Assembly (NCBI GenBank): GCA_963931925.1
Contig: OZ007581.1
Location: forward strand, 21,758,947 to 21,822,946
From: Onchidella celtica
Taxonomy: Eukaryota; Mollusca; Gastropoda; Systellommatophora; Onchidiidae
Direction: 5' to 3'
Length of the DNA stretch: 64,000 nucleotides
Shown here: positions 1 to 11,569 of the stretch, piece after piece
Layout: every line of letters starts with the position of its first letter
How positions within the stretch are numbered: the stretch's first letter is position 1
The notes under the pieces: generated by a model
The model's input: only the letters and a program-made list of their open reading frames with translations
The model's database searches: none
What the model was told of the DNA's origin: nothing
Program-made: the position numbers and the translations under genes

Positions 1-44
1 GGCTGGGTTTAGGGGATAGCCACAGTTGAAACCAAATGAGCCAC
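1..44 (-). CDS. Aquaglyceroporin exon with second NPA box (partial, cut by window start)
   Basis: Membrane channel exon for water and glycerol (MIP family). On the minus strand a pyrimidine-rich tract ending in CACAG is followed at position 44 by an open frame reading GSFGFNCGYPLNPA, the aquaglyceroporin sequence that leads into the second NPA pore box; Cys-Gly-Tyr before it is typical of the glycerol-conducting branch. The exon starts with the last two bases of a split Gly codon, which is completed by the single base left at the end of the exon at 8672-8786, so the two exons join in phase across an 8.6-kb intron. The rest of the exon lies outside the window. Assignment is from motif recognition; family confidence is high, orthology unknown. 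Confidence 0.82.
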
Positions 45-1914
45 CTGTGGAAGAGTTTATTGGATTTATATTCTACAAAGATGATAACATTTCCCTCCAA
101 TCCTAGTGTGAACAGTTACACAGTTACATGTTTAATGAAGTACTTAAAACCCTCTTAGCGCGTGACCTTTTTAAGCATTCTGTTCCAAATAATACGCCGG
201 GGTTTTGTAGAGACAGGGAAAAGAAAGTGACTAGTCACAGAAAATCACACTTTTCACAAGGAAGGAGTTGTCAGATCCCATTACATATGTATAGTTTTTT
301 GATGGGAAGAGAACAGAGAATGAGAATATGAACTTGAAACAGGGGAAACATTTAGTCTGAATTATGTAAATTAGCTCATTTGCAATTCCAAACATAACTG
401 TCAACAACAAGAAGACAACAATTGAAGCAAGAAAACCAGCTTGGACAAACTTTGCATGCAGAGACTCAGTTTCATGCAGTCCTGGCCTTTTTACACCTGT
501 GTTTTGTCATGCCAATCCCATGGAGGCCTCTTTCATCAGAACTAACTGCAGTAGTATCTAGATCTAGATCAGATTCATCACTTGGCGCCATAGTTTAAAA
601 AAGGACACTAGATCTAGGTCTAGCCTCAGAAAAAAATTCTCAAAAAATCACAAAACTCGTCTTGGAACCAGGGGCGAGGCTTCCTCATAATCAAATAATC
701 AGTGATTACCCTTCGAATATTAATTCTAGAATTACTACGCTTTTCAGATCGAGCCCAACTCCAAGTCCATTTAGTCAGTTCAGCATTCTGTTCTACGTTG
801 CTATTTTGGGTTTGTAGAGACCCCTCACCGAAAAACATCTTTGTAGGGACTTACACCATATGAACTGGTCCCAAATCAGTGATTAACAAAGACCAAGAAG
901 ACTTGAGTACACCCAGAAGCGAGCTTGAGCATAGCCTGTTTTCTTCAAAGCGGCGCCGCAGACAGCAAAATAGTGGGGAAAAAAAATAGGTTTATAATCA
1001 AGGTTTGGCCTGATTTTACGTACTTATGCAGGTTTTTCACTATGCGGTCGTTTTCAACCCAATCGAAAGATAAAGAGTAGAGTGAAAGAGTTTGTGTGGA
1101 TCTTTTTTTTTTGTTGTTTGTTTGAGGTAATCTACGAACAATTTACTCTACGCACAGAAAGAGCTATCAAAGAATAATAATTATTATAGTCTAGATCTAG
1201 ATATAACTGTGATCAGAATCAGTCGAACGTATTAAGAACATCAATTCAATTGATAGGTCGCTCGAACCTAAACCGCAACGGCAGATAGCCACTTCTCCGA
1301 AATCGCTACACATTGTTGTGTCACAGAGATGCCATTTAAGCACTTTCTACCATTAAATGTGGGTCCTTTCCGAGAAAGTTTATGAGATGGTAGAATAACA
1401 AAATCTCTGGCTATGAATATGACAATGAAAACGTGCTGTTCAAATTATATTTTAAAAAATGGGTGAAAAATATGCGTTTATAAGTCTGTTAGTATGAATG
1501 AATATTTTTTGAGATTAGTTTGGCTTGTAAAATGCTACATTCGTGTCCTGTTGACAAGAATAGTCCGCTCTTCAGATTTTTGCAGTGCCTAGCAACCGTT
1601 TCATTGTTTTAGTCGCTGCATTTATAATACACTAGCGATACGTCCTATTATGAGGATCTTACTAGCTTAAATTCTGATTACCCTCTGCAGAGGGCCACGC
1701 TTCGCCCCTGCTTGGAACAACTCTGTAGTTTAAAAAGTTGGAGCTGGCACACAGATTCCCGAAACAAGACATCCAATATATCGGATCTCACGTATTCCTC
1801 GCTACTTAATCACGTGGATGTCACGTGTTAAGAGGGTTTAAAGCACGGAAATGTGCCTATGGTAATCACTATTATTTCTATAGAAATATCTTCAATATCC
1901 TCTGCATTCTGGGT

Positions 1915-1955
<41 letters not shown>

Positions 1956-2509
1956 GAGAGAGAGAGACAGAGAGAGACAGAGAGAGAAAGAGAGAGAATG
2001 TATATGACGCGTGAATGTGTGTGCGCTGTGATCATCCCTCTCTCTTACATCTACTCCAGCCACGAGACACAAACAAAAAAACAAGCATTCTATTTTCAGC
2101 TTGTGTTATTGTAGAAATTGCATTTTTATAGTGGTGGCCATTGATGCGTCTTTTGGTGATTCGAATCGATTCGAATTAGTGGGTCGAGTGATTTGTTTGA
2201 TTCGAATAAAATTTCGAATCTGTCGGCGGGCTAGTGGCGGCATGAGCAGTGTTTTTGGTCCTTGGGATTTTCCCAAATAATACAAATATGGGCCTACATG
2301 GACGAACACAGATAGATGTTGGGCACAACGATAAAACGTTCTGGGGATGCTGAGGGGGTGAATACATACCAGAAAACTGGACGTTACTTTAAGACCAGTA
2401 TAAGCTCAGAAAAAACCCAAGCTTTCGCTCCTTGGGACCTTCTTCGTGCACATAAACATTTATAAAGAAAAGCAAAAGAATGATGCATATTATATACGCT
2501 GGCGCATGA
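45..2509. other. Intronic or intergenic stretch, no gene seen
   Basis: No coding exon could be supported. The stretch lies inside the presumed 8.6-kb intron of the aquaglyceroporin on the minus strand. It holds several CTAGATCTAG-type palindromes (around 558, 608 and 1192), a GA/GACA microsatellite at 1912-1997, and a GATTCGAATC-rich repeat at about 2103-2260 that resembles sequence at 42.1-42.4 kb. Confidence 0.6.
1912..1997. repeat. GA/GACA microsatellite
   Basis: A run of GAGA and GACA units with interruptions. Reading frames through it on both strands are only translated repeat. Confidence 0.95.
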
Positions 2510-2862
2510 ATAGGTAGAATGCGCATGACGTCACAGAGCTTTTGTTTTGTACTTCCGCCAAACAAGATGGCCGGTGGATCAGCTGATGAGTGTAACTTCG
2601 AGATGTGTCTAAGCAGTTAAAATGCTTGCTGGTTGCATTGCAGTTGACTGTTGTGACAGGGGTGGAAAGGATGTATCCAAACTGGTCCGATTCCCTACCA
2701 TCCGTGTAAACAAGAGAAAGGAATTGATAGAATTGACCGAACGTCTCCCATGTGCGTAGACACACGTGTCATTGTTTACATTATGAACTCGCCGCCGATT
2801 GGTTCGCGACGCCTTAAGTGGGTGCGGACAGACAAGATGGTGGATATGCGCATTCTACCTAT
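2510..2862 (+). mobile_element. 353-bp TIR element carrying a THAP-like exon
   Basis: A perfect 17-bp inverted repeat, ATAGGTAGAATGCGCAT at 2510-2526 and its complement at 2846-2862, bounds a 353-bp unit. Inside on the plus strand an ATG at about 2622 opens a frame reading MLAGCIAVDC, then a basic region with VRFPTIR, ending at a stop near 2757. The C-x4-C start followed by an F-P pair is the pattern of the first half of a THAP zinc finger, the DNA-binding module of P-type transposases; the second C-x2-H half is absent before the stop. It could be a non-autonomous P-type element that kept the first THAP exon, or a MITE that captured one. No clear target duplication was seen. Confidence 0.5.
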
Positions 2863-3589
2863 AGAAAAAAAGTTATTATCTGACAATATGTAATTTGATG
2901 AACTGAATGGGTGGAGAAAGCAAATTAAAGGGTTGGGGAAGAATACGTGAAAAATTAAATAAGTGGAAATAAATTTATTGAGAAAAATTCATATTTATAA
3001 TAAGAAATACGAAGAGAAATACGCAAATAACTGTGCCAAAAATAAGGAATAAAAAATATAATAAACTAAAAATATATATTTTTTTTTTAAATGACAGTGG
3101 GGCTCCAATAAGTGCACTTTTGTTTGTTTGTTTTTGCTCTACTACTAAAATCATAGGCCTACATTATAATAGCATGTGGAATTAGAACCTGGTATGTGGA
3201 ATCCACATCACCGTCAACATTAAATCTTGTTTTCTACTTCGCACACAAGTTGATCGCGCATATTTATATTTGACGTCCAAATCACAAGGTTTTCTGATGT
3301 ATCCAAATTCTGCATCCTATTTTTGTTTTCAGCGGAAAAAAAAGGATTATTAAAAATACTGATTACAAAAATCCATTCTGTTATTCGCTTCAACTTTTCC
3401 CTTTCTTCGGCTGTTGTTCTTCCGAGGTTCTTCTTTCGCCAACAAAAGGTAGATCAGATTTTGTTTCCCACGTGGTTCTCACGTTCTTGTGGTAATCGAC
3501 ACAGACGAAAAATGCCAACAAGCACTTGAGTGGAAGGTATGCGATGACCTTACTCAGCTCTAAATTTAGCCCACAGCATTCCTTGTTGT

Positions 3590-3880
3590 CGGTCGGAATC
3601 CCATGAAGCTGGTGTGACGAAGTATTTGGTCCCCCATAGTAGTCGTTCCCGCGGAACAAGTACTTCGTGGTTCACGCTTTGTGGCAGCTGTGGAGTATTT
3701 GTTTCCCCATTGGAGATGGTCCCCCCGGAACAAATGCTATGAAGTTGTTGGTCCCCCCGAACAAGTATTATAATGTAGATGGTTCCCGGAACAAATACTT
3801 TACAGACCAATGCCCTCCCCCCTTTATTTTACCAAAAAATGAAGATTTTCAGCAATTTGTAACAAGTACTTTAGAAAACA
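3590..3880 (+). repeat. Interspersed repeat with GGAACAAATACTT submotifs, copy 1
   Basis: This copy begins with GTGTGACGAAGTATTTGG and contains several near-repeats of CCCCCGGAACAAATACTT. The same opening occurs in the opposite orientation near 8280-8325, and both copies share an internal AAAAATGAAGATTTT. The two copies face each other across the CR1-like LINE. No coding potential was seen; it looks like a short MITE-like repeat. Confidence 0.6.
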
Positions 3881-4163
3881 AATTCTAGCCCTTTAAAATC
3901 TGTAAATTAACCATTACCACTGCATGTAATTAGATTCGATATTTTTATGCATGTCAGTTAATAGGACTACCGATCTCGACAGTGATGGTGCTATTGCAAG
4001 TTTCGTCGTTTCCCAACAGAAAAACAAAACTTTTAAAATAAACTAGAACTTAACCACCGAACCAGGTGACCATTCTTACTACCCTTTTCTCCTCTGAAAG
4101 CAACAACAAAACAACAACAACAACAAAAACAACAATACTACTTTTACAACAGTTCCTTTTTGA

Positions 4164-4203
<40 letters not shown>

Positions 4204-4251
4204 GCACACACACACACACACACAAACATACACACACACACACACACACAT
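4164..4251. repeat. CT/CA compound microsatellite
   Basis: A (CT)n run passes directly into a (CA)n run with a few interruptions. Reading frames through it in both directions are low-complexity shadows. Confidence 0.97.
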
Positions 4252-4601
4252 TTACTGTTTTAGTCAATTATTGATAACAAAAAGAAATAAAGATGGTTTC
4301 AAGAACTTCATACAAAAACAAAATATCACGATGACAAGAAGATGAAAGGAAACAGCGAGTTATTAATACAAGCTCAAAATTGCACCCCTTCATCAAGTGT
4401 GTAAACCTGAAATGGATTCGTCCTGTTTGTGGGTATAAAAACTGGCAACTGTTTCCTTGATTCCAGCATCCTGCAGGGGCATGGGTAAGAATAAGTTCAG
4501 CCTCATTTGTACACTGTTGTATTTCCACTGGAAGTCACATATTCTGCTAAAAACCAAATGGAACGGTATGTCTTTCAAAAATACATGTCAATTTGATCTA
4601 T

Positions 4602-7440
4602 ATAATAATAATAATAATAATAATAAGTCATTTCTATAGTGCCTGATTCCACAGAAGAGTGCTCTAAAGCGCTTAACAGTTCTCTCAGTCACACACACAC
4701 ATTTTCATCAACCTATACCTAATCACTGTCTCAAGAATGTTACATATCCTGCGTATACGCTTTTGTAAACAACGCTGTTTTAAGTTTTCTTTTGAATTGG
4801 ATCAAGCTGTTTGAATGTTTCACACGATCAGTCAAGTCATTCCACATTTTAGGTGCACACACTGAAAAAGCTCTTTCTCCTATGATTGTTCTTGATCTGG
4901 GCACTACTAATAAATTTGCTTCTGCTGATCTCAATTTTTTGGGTGGGATGTATTTTTCAATGAGCTCTGCAAGATATTCTGGTGAGCTTTGATTGAGGCA
5001 TTTAAACACAATGCATAAAATCTTAAATCGAATACGCTCTCTAACAGGCAACCAATGAAGGTTTTGAAGAACTGGTTGAATATGTTCTGATGTTTTTGAT
5101 AAAGTAACAAGTCTAGCAGCCTTGTTCTGGATCTTTTGTAATCTATAAATAGTTGCCTCAGGGATACCAATGTGCAAAGAGTTGCAATAATCTAGATGAC
5201 TGACAATAAATGCCTGGACCAGAATCTTTGCGGTCTCTTCATCAATACATTTTCTGATCTTACTGATATTCCGCAAGTGAAAGTGCATTGTTTGGCAAAG
5301 TTTTGTAACATAGGTTTTCATGGACAGGTCTGAGTCGAAATAGACGCCAAGGTTCTTAATGGCTCCAGATGTTACGTTGATGGTAGTACCGTCAAGATTT
5401 AAGTTATCAATTTTCACATTAGATCTAGAATTTTTTGCTCCAAGTAAAATTATCTCAGTTTTGCTGTCATTGAGTTTGAGTTTATTGTCAAACATCCATT
5501 GCTTGACATCCTGTAAGCAGTTCTCGATGGCCTGGATCCGTTGTTGCTCATCACCTTGGCAGATGGGAATGTACACTTGGGTGTCATCAGCGTACAGGTG
5601 ATAATCCAATCCATGACTGCTGATGATGTCTGATAGGGGTGATGTGTACATGATGAACAAAATGGGCCCTAAGACAGAGCCTTGAGGCACCCCATAGATA
5701 AGTGGTGCTGATGGTGATGTTATTGCACCCCTTCCAGATGTTGAGGAATGAATGAGAACTGATTGTGATCGGTCAGTTAGATAAGATTTAATCCATTCTA
5801 ATGCCTTCCCTCCAATCTTGAAATATGATCTCAGTCGCGCTAAGAGTAGAGCCTGGTCAATCGTATCAAATGCAGCGCTGAGGTCAAGAAGAATGAGCGC
5901 CACACATTGTTTCTGGTCTGCATATCTGATGATGTCATTGTGGACTCGCAAGAGGGCAGTTTCCGTAGAGTGAAACTCTTTGTAGGCAGATTGAAATTTC
6001 ACAGAGAGGTCATTGTTGGTAAGATGCGCCTTCAATTGCATTGCAACCAATCTTTCGATGACTTTAGAAAGGAAAGCAATGTTGGAAACGGGTCGATAGT
6101 TGCTCATGTTGTTGCGATCGAGGCTGGGCTTTTTGAGAAGAGGGGTCACGAGTGCTTGTTTTAGTGCGACCGGTACTGTGGATTCATGAAAACTGCTGTT
6201 CACAATAGATGTTATTGATGGGGCGAGTTCTCTAGCACATGATTTGAGAATCCAAGTCGGAATGGCATCTAACATACATGTTTTGTTTGATGAGGATAGT
6301 AATAATTTCATGGTTTCATCCAAATTGACAGGCTGGAATTCATTAAGTAATACATCTAAATCACTTTTTCCAGGCGTATAATGATCGTCTCCCTTTTGTT
6401 GGTCAAATTGGTCTCTGATTGTTTGAATTTTGTTAACGAAAAAGTCTGAAAAATCCCGAGCCAGTTCTTGGGGGTCAGTGTGCAATGGTAGACTATTCTG
6501 ATCTGCATCATGTCCCATCAGGCCTTTGACTATTTTGAAAAGTTGTTTGGGTTCGCGTTTTGCCTCATTGATGTTTTGGAGAATGTGTTTTCTTTTGGAT
6601 TGTAATATTAATTTATTGGTTCTGGTTTTTGCAGCGTGATAGTTCTGTCTATCAATTTCCATATGAGTTCTTCTCCATCTTCTTTCAGAACGACGCCTTT
6701 CATGTTTGGCGAGTCGAATTTCATCATTGTACCATCTGGTGTTGGGTCGCAGAATGATCTTACGTTGTTTCAGAGGTGCATGTTTCTCTAGGGTCTCATT
6801 GAGGGCTCTATTGAAAAGTTCTACCTTTTCTTGTACACATATTGCCATATCAAGTTTCTCCAGGAGGCCTATGGCTGAGATGTCACTCTTAACTGTCTCA
6901 AGGTTTAAGTTCTTGGTGTTACGCGATAAAACTGTGCGACTAACTGGTCTAGGCTTGGATGATGATAACGAAAATAATACATAAAAATGATCTGATGGAC
7001 TGTTTTTGTCTACTTCAACGGCTGAGATAGAGTTATCGTTGATATTATTAATCACAAAGTCAATTATGTGTCCTTCGATGTGAGTTGGCTCGGAGATAAG
7101 TTGTCTCAAGTTTGTCGACTCTAGCAAATCTTGAAATTTGGATACATCTGGGTCATTGGGACAGTCCATGTGAAGATTGAAATCGCCTGCAAGAATTAAA
7201 TTCCCAGACAGTACGGACTTTTTGATAATTTTGATAATATATGATATTAGGACCCATGGCAGCGAGATATCACAATAATTTGATTCGTCACTCTGGTTGC
7301 TAATAACAGAGAAAAACATAAAATTAACTGAAACCTCGAGAATACTGGAATCAGTTGAAAGCAAAAGAAGCGTTTCGAATGCAGACATCAAAAGCCAATT
7401 TACGCAGTTGAAGACAAAGACATGTATGGAAACAATAGGC
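4602..7440 (-). mobile_element. CR1/L2-like non-LTR retrotransposon, 5'-truncated
   Basis: The minus-strand unit ends in a (TTA)n tail at about 4602-4625, preceded by a short 3' UTR with a GCGCTTTAGAGC motif of the kind common at CR1/L2-type 3' ends. The coding part at 4740-7442 holds the end of the endonuclease and a complete reverse transcriptase. The 5' boundary is not clear: recognisable endonuclease sequence fades upstream of about 7290, so the element has probably lost its 5' part, as is usual for LINE insertions. Confidence 0.85.
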
Positions 7441-7442
7441 AA
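4740..7442 (-). CDS. CR1/L2-like LINE ORF2: partial endonuclease plus reverse transcriptase
   Basis: This is the polyprotein of a LINE that nicks DNA and copies its RNA at the target site. The open frame is 900 codons without interruption. The first ~70 residues match nothing I recognise and may be flanking sequence or a damaged endonuclease start. Then come the endonuclease motifs LAGDFN (residue ~84) and SDH (~150), a basic linker, and the reverse transcriptase with LLDLSAAFDTID (~518-531), YGVPQGSVLGPILF (~583) and the catalytic YADD (~617-620). The C-terminal region (about 630-900) has the thumb and the conserved HLDYCN and LHWLP-type motifs of CR1/L2/Jockey-like elements. All catalytic residues of the RT are present, but the missing N-terminal endonuclease makes the copy unlikely to be autonomous. 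It sits in the presumed intron of the aquaglyceroporin, in the same orientation. Confidence 0.88.
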   Translation of the reverse strand: MPIVSIHVFVFNCVNWLLMSAFETLLLLSTDSSILEVSVNFMFFSVISNQSDESNYCDISLPWVLISYIIKIIKKSVLSGNLILAGDFNLHMDCPNDPDVSKFQDLLESTNLRQLISEPTHIEGHIIDFVINNINDNSISAVEVDKNSPSDHFYVLFSLSSSKPRPVSRTVLSRNTKNLNLETVKSDISAIGLLEKLDMAICVQEKVELFNRALNETLEKHAPLKQRKIILRPNTRWYNDEIRLAKHERRRSERRWRRTHMEIDRQNYHAAKTRTNKLILQSKRKHILQNINEAKREPKQLFKIVKGLMGHDADQNSLPLHTDPQELARDFSDFFVNKIQTIRDQFDQQKGDDHYTPGKSDLDVLLNEFQPVNLDETMKLLLSSSNKTCMLDAIPTWILKSCARELAPSITSIVNSSFHESTVPVALKQALVTPLLKKPSLDRNNMSNYRPVSNIAFLSKVIERLVAMQLKAHLTNNDLSVKFQSAYKEFHSTETALLRVHNDIIRYADQKQCVALILLDLSAAFDTIDQALLLARLRSYFKIGGKALEWIKSYLTDRSQSVLIHSSTSGRGAITSPSAPLIYGVPQGSVLGPILFIMYTSPLSDIISSHGLDYHLYADDTQVYIPICQGDEQQRIQAIENCLQDVKQWMFDNKLKLNDSKTEIILLGAKNSRSNVKIDNLNLDGTTINVTSGAIKNLGVYFDSDLSMKTYVTKLCQTMHFHLRNISKIRKCIDEETAKILVQAFIVSHLDYCNSLHIGIPEATIYRLQKIQNKAARLVTLSKTSEHIQPVLQNLHWLPVRERIRFKILCIVFKCLNQSSPEYLAELIEKYIPPKKLRSAEANLLVVPRSRTIIGERAFSVCAPKMWNDLTDRVKHSNSLIQFKRKLKTALFTKAYTQDM

Positions 7443-7984
7443 ACACTAGGCAAGACAAGTGGGCGTTTTCTCTTCACATTGTTTTCTCATCTGTTCCTGC
7501 GGCCACGTGACCAAAGACGTTCTTCACCTTTTCTGGTCCGGTGAGGACCAAATCTACGACACCCGAAAGGAACTGACCATTTCGAGCGATCTCATTCTAT
7601 CTGTTTGACTATCTTTGAATCTTCACATACAAACACATATGCATGCACACCATACACTCACATAATAATTATAAGAATTATTGGTAAAAATTACGATAAA
7701 CGCAACAAATAAACAGACGTAAATCAACAACTAAAAAAAAAAAAAACCCCACAAAAAACGAGCGATCAAACAAAAATTATATGTATAATTTTGACACAAC
7801 CCCCGTAATAGAAATAAACAGGTATTTTAAAATGTAGATGGGAACAGAAAATTTTAATGAGTAAGTAAGGCTGAAAGAAAAGGGGAGAGAACGGCAAAAT
7901 CATAAAGGAAAAGAGAAAACGAAAAAAACAAACAACAGCCATGCCAGTAGTATTGTCACATGGGCCTTCCATTGTCGTTCTTAT

Positions 7985-8325
7985 TTTTCCCCGGTAGAAA
8001 GGGGGATAAAGTGCTATGAAGCATTTGTTCCCCCGGATCTTATACTTCATAGTAAACGTTCCCCCATAAAACGCTATATTAAAAAAAACTGCCCCAAATC
8101 GTTCGTGATGCAGAATTAGGATTCTGGGGTTTTTATGGTGACATTTCGTCGAGTTTTCAGGGCTTCATGTGAAAATTATCAAAAATCTTCATTTTTGGCA
8201 AAATGCAAGGGGGGACTTTTAGTATGAAGTATTAATTTTGTTCCGGGTGATCTTTTACTACGAAGTATTTGTTCGGAGGGAGCGTCCACTACGGGGGACC
8301 AAATACTTAGTCACACCGGCAACAG
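7985..8325 (-). repeat. Interspersed repeat with GGAACAAATACTT submotifs, copy 2 (inverted)
   Basis: Read on the minus strand from 8325, this begins GTGTGACTAAGTATTTGG and carries the same nucleotide submotifs as the copy at 3590-3880, including an ATGAAGATTTTTG core and ACTTCATAG boxes. With copy 1 it forms an inverted pair around the CR1-like LINE. It is diverged from copy 1 and has insertions. No gene is supported here. Confidence 0.55.
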
Positions 8326-8671
8326 TTAAGAGCCAACTGCGTCGGCGACGGCGAGCCAGTGGTGTCAATGGCCAGACGAACAGCCTAGCCTGAGATCAAA
8401 GCAAAACTTAGTGACAGAAGCATTCTGTTCAGGGGAGGACCCTACCCCCGTCTATATTACCTTCCGATGTCAAACCCTTTGAACCAAGTTCTGTCAGGTT
8501 AGCGGTTTGTCCACCTGTAGGTAACGGAGGACAAACTTCCACACAAGATAAGGACTGTTAGAGGTATTTTTTTCTTGTTTCTGTTGGTTATGGAATCAAG
8601 GCAGGGTAAGTACACGATCTCCTACTTATAACCTTTCAAAGAATAAAGAGGAAAGGCCAGAGTTGACTTAC

Positions 8672-8786
8672 CAATGGCAGTAACAGACAGGCCAATGGGG
8701 ATTGGTGTCAACCCTGGGTAAGGATTTAGGTTGTACTTGTCCAGAATGCAGAGACCAGAGATGCACAGTAAAGCTCCACCAACAAC
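8672..8786 (-). CDS. Aquaglyceroporin exon, transmembrane segments before second NPA box
   Basis: Minus-strand exon with an acceptor CCCTGACAG before 8786 and a donor ATTG|GTAAGT at 8672/8671. It is in frame from its first base and reads VVGGALLCISGLCILDK, a transmembrane helix, then a loop NPYPGLTPIPIG and SVTAIG, the start of the next helix. This is the aquaglyceroporin segment just before the second half-helix. One base is left over at the donor, and the exon at 1-44 begins with two, so the splice joins as AIG-GSFGFNCGY with no gap, exactly as expected for the family. The channel would sit in a plasma or intracellular membrane. The preceding exons, including the first NPA box, were not located. 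Confidence 0.85.
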
Positions 8787-9579
8787 CTGTCAGGGATTTT
8801 CAAATTATTTGTCCTTATCACTGATAAGTTCAAAAAATGTAAATTAAAATGTACTTAAACAGTGATTTAACCTAGGTATCTGTGAAATCTATCGAAAGGT
8901 CAGTATCGAATACTACATTTTGCCTCAAAATGTTAAAATCAGAGGGCACCTAAAAGTCTTTAAAAGAAGAAAAAAAACGCTACAACTCTAACAAGTAACC
9001 ACATACACACACAAAAAAGAACTTCATTTCTTTTTTTACTCAAAAAAATGAGCTCTGTACTTTTATATAACAATTTTTAATTTTGATTCCTCAATAAAGT
9101 GTCACAGCGACAATTATGCAGTCATGTCAAGCAAGATATTAATATATATATATATATATCAAGGACTACTGTATGAAAGGACGCGCACGGCCGATCTTCT
9201 GACATCGCTAGCGAAGGCCATTGCATTGACCCAGTTTCTGATGAATAGTCTATTTTTAGACCGAACGTAATAGTGCGCTTTAGCGTAGTAATCTAGACTA
9301 ATAAGATGCGATGAAGTTTATGTCAATTAAGTAAGTAAACACATTTTCTATACGATTTGTTTTCATTAATTTACTTAGTGAATATCCAACTCGCCAAAAC
9401 TTTTAGTTTTAGGCCTAGATCTAGTGCAGAAAGCTTGCACTCTTTTTCTCCCGGATGTTTACGTTACCGGAACAAGTGCTTTGGTTGTATGGGAAAATAT
9501 AAACATTGAAACAGACATGTGAAACAATATGGTACTGGTGGATATTTTTTGCAAGTTGTGGGATTTATATTCTTTAAAA

Positions 9580-11146
9580 ATGCCAAACAAGTGTGGTGTT
9601 GTGAACTGCAAAGGCAACTACAACGAATCTAACAAATGCCGTGTGTTTAAACTACCTAAAGACAAACAAGAAAAACAGAAATGGTTGAACGTTCTCCCCC
9701 CACGTGAGGATTCCGTTGTCGACCCAACAAAATTTTTATATGTGAGAGACATTGGCCAGCGGATACACCTATGGTCAAGATACCAGGTGGACATACTCGG
9801 CCTGTGTTGCCACCAAGTATTTTTAATGTTTCTTCTTCTTGTTTGCCAACACCAAAACCAGCACCACGCGAGCCTAAAGCTGAGGATCAACAGCCGAACT
9901 ATTTCATCAAGAAAGACAGAATCACTTCGTTTTCTGAGTTTTCTTCTGACAAAGAGTTGTTAAAAAAGTATGAAAATCTTGTCATATCTCGTCCAGAAGA
10001 CAAATTTGTGTGTATTTTCATGGTGAAAGATTACAGAGAGAGTTTCTTGTCAGTAATTGTTCACAACAAATCTACTTTGTGTTCACCTCTTACTCTTTCT
10101 GCTTTCAAGAATGCGATTAACGTGTTTTGGGTAAAATCTTAAGTCCAAACACTGGTCTGTCATCCTACTCACAATTCTTTGAGGCTGTGCACTCAGCGAT
10201 TAACTATGACCTTCCTGTGGATGGTGTTGTTAAAAAAGTGGCAACGACTCTTCAACAAGTTCAAGCCCAAGAGTCGCTTGAAGCTGCCAAAGGCAAGAAA
10301 CTCAAATTTCTTACAAGACAGCTTCAACTCATATATGACAAGGCATTCTCGGTGGCAGATTACTGCTTTGCAATTGAATCTTTCCCTCACTGTAATTACC
10401 TTCAACGGCGTGATTTTCTTGTTCTCCCAAGTAGACGAAAGCTGCAGTCTATGATCTCTTCTACAGATGTTGACCAAGTACTGGAGAAAACATTTCAGAA
10501 AGCAAAGAATGCTCAGCAGAAACATTGTTTTTTGTTAGTCGATGAAGTGAAAATTCGCCAAAGAGTCGCCTTTTCAGGGGGTGTTCTCAATGGCATGTCA
10601 AAAAATGACCCAGACTCCAAGGCAAGCTCTATGTTATGTGTCATGATGAAATGTTTGCATGGTGGACCTAGTGTTATGGTATATGTTACCCCTGTTCACA
10701 ACCTAACAGCTGCCTACCAATTCACTGTTGTCAAGAAAGCTGCTGCTGTTGTTGAGAAGACAGGTGGGATTGTTTGAGGGTCCATGACTGACAATCATAA
10801 AATCAATCAGCAATACTACAAATTATTCACAAGAAGAACTGACTTTGAGACTGTACATCCTTTGAATGATCAGCGAGCTTGGTATTTGTTGTACGATTCA
10901 GTTCACTTGCTGAAGTGTTTATTGTCAAGCGAAGTAAAAGACTTCATCCAAGAAGTTTCAAGGGGTTGTTTGACTGTCCCACATGTGTGCACATATGAGT
11001 TCGTAAGGACTGGTTTGTGCTTTGTGAAGAAATCCAAACATAAAGCATGCTGCCGTCAAAGACTTGTCAACATTCTTCTCACCATGAACACCTACTATGG
11101 TTTTGGATTATTTTCTAAACATCTGCTGCGACGCCTGGCAAAATAA
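9580..11146 (+). pseudogene. THAP/P-type transposase, left palindrome arm, decayed
   Basis: Decayed gene for a P-type DNA transposase. An ATG at 9580 starts MPNKCGVVNC, the C-x4-C start of a THAP zinc finger, but a shorter T run near 9737 than in the right arm shifts the frame just before the C-x2-H half. The body continues in other frames: 9771-10142, then 10127-10777 after a further shift where two bases are missing relative to the right arm. An in-frame TGA at 10775-10777 is followed in the same frame by 10784-11146, which carries LLYDSVHLLKC, corresponding to the conserved D-x-x-H-L-x-K region of P-element transposases, and ends RRLAK. The product cannot be made from this copy as it stands. 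Confidence 0.75.
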
Positions 11147-11569
11147 ATGTTCTTCTGCATGGGATTCATAATTTGGAAAAGGACTATCAAAGAAATTCAG
11201 CTCTGAAACGAAAAATAACTCATCATGTTGCAGCCCAAATTAGTCAGCGAGCCGTGCCTTCTTGATGGAGGTCTGGTACAGAGCTGAATTTCTTTGATGG
11301 TCCTTTTCCAAATTATGAATCCCATGCAAAAGAACATTTATTTTGCCAGGCGTCGCAGCAGATGTTTAGAAAATAATCCAAAACCATAGTAGGTGTTCAT
11401 GGTGAGAAGAATGTTGACAAGTCTTTGACGGCAGCATGCTTTATGTTTGGATTTCTTCACAAAGCACAAACCAGTCCTTACGAACTCATATGTGCACACA
11501 TGTGGGACAGTCAAACAACCCCTTGAAACTTCTTGGATAAGTCTTTTACTTCGCTTGACAATAAAGGGT

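Noticed and set aside
4050..4345. Cys/Val- or His/Thr-rich frames on both strands
   Set aside because: They are translations of the CT/CA microsatellite.
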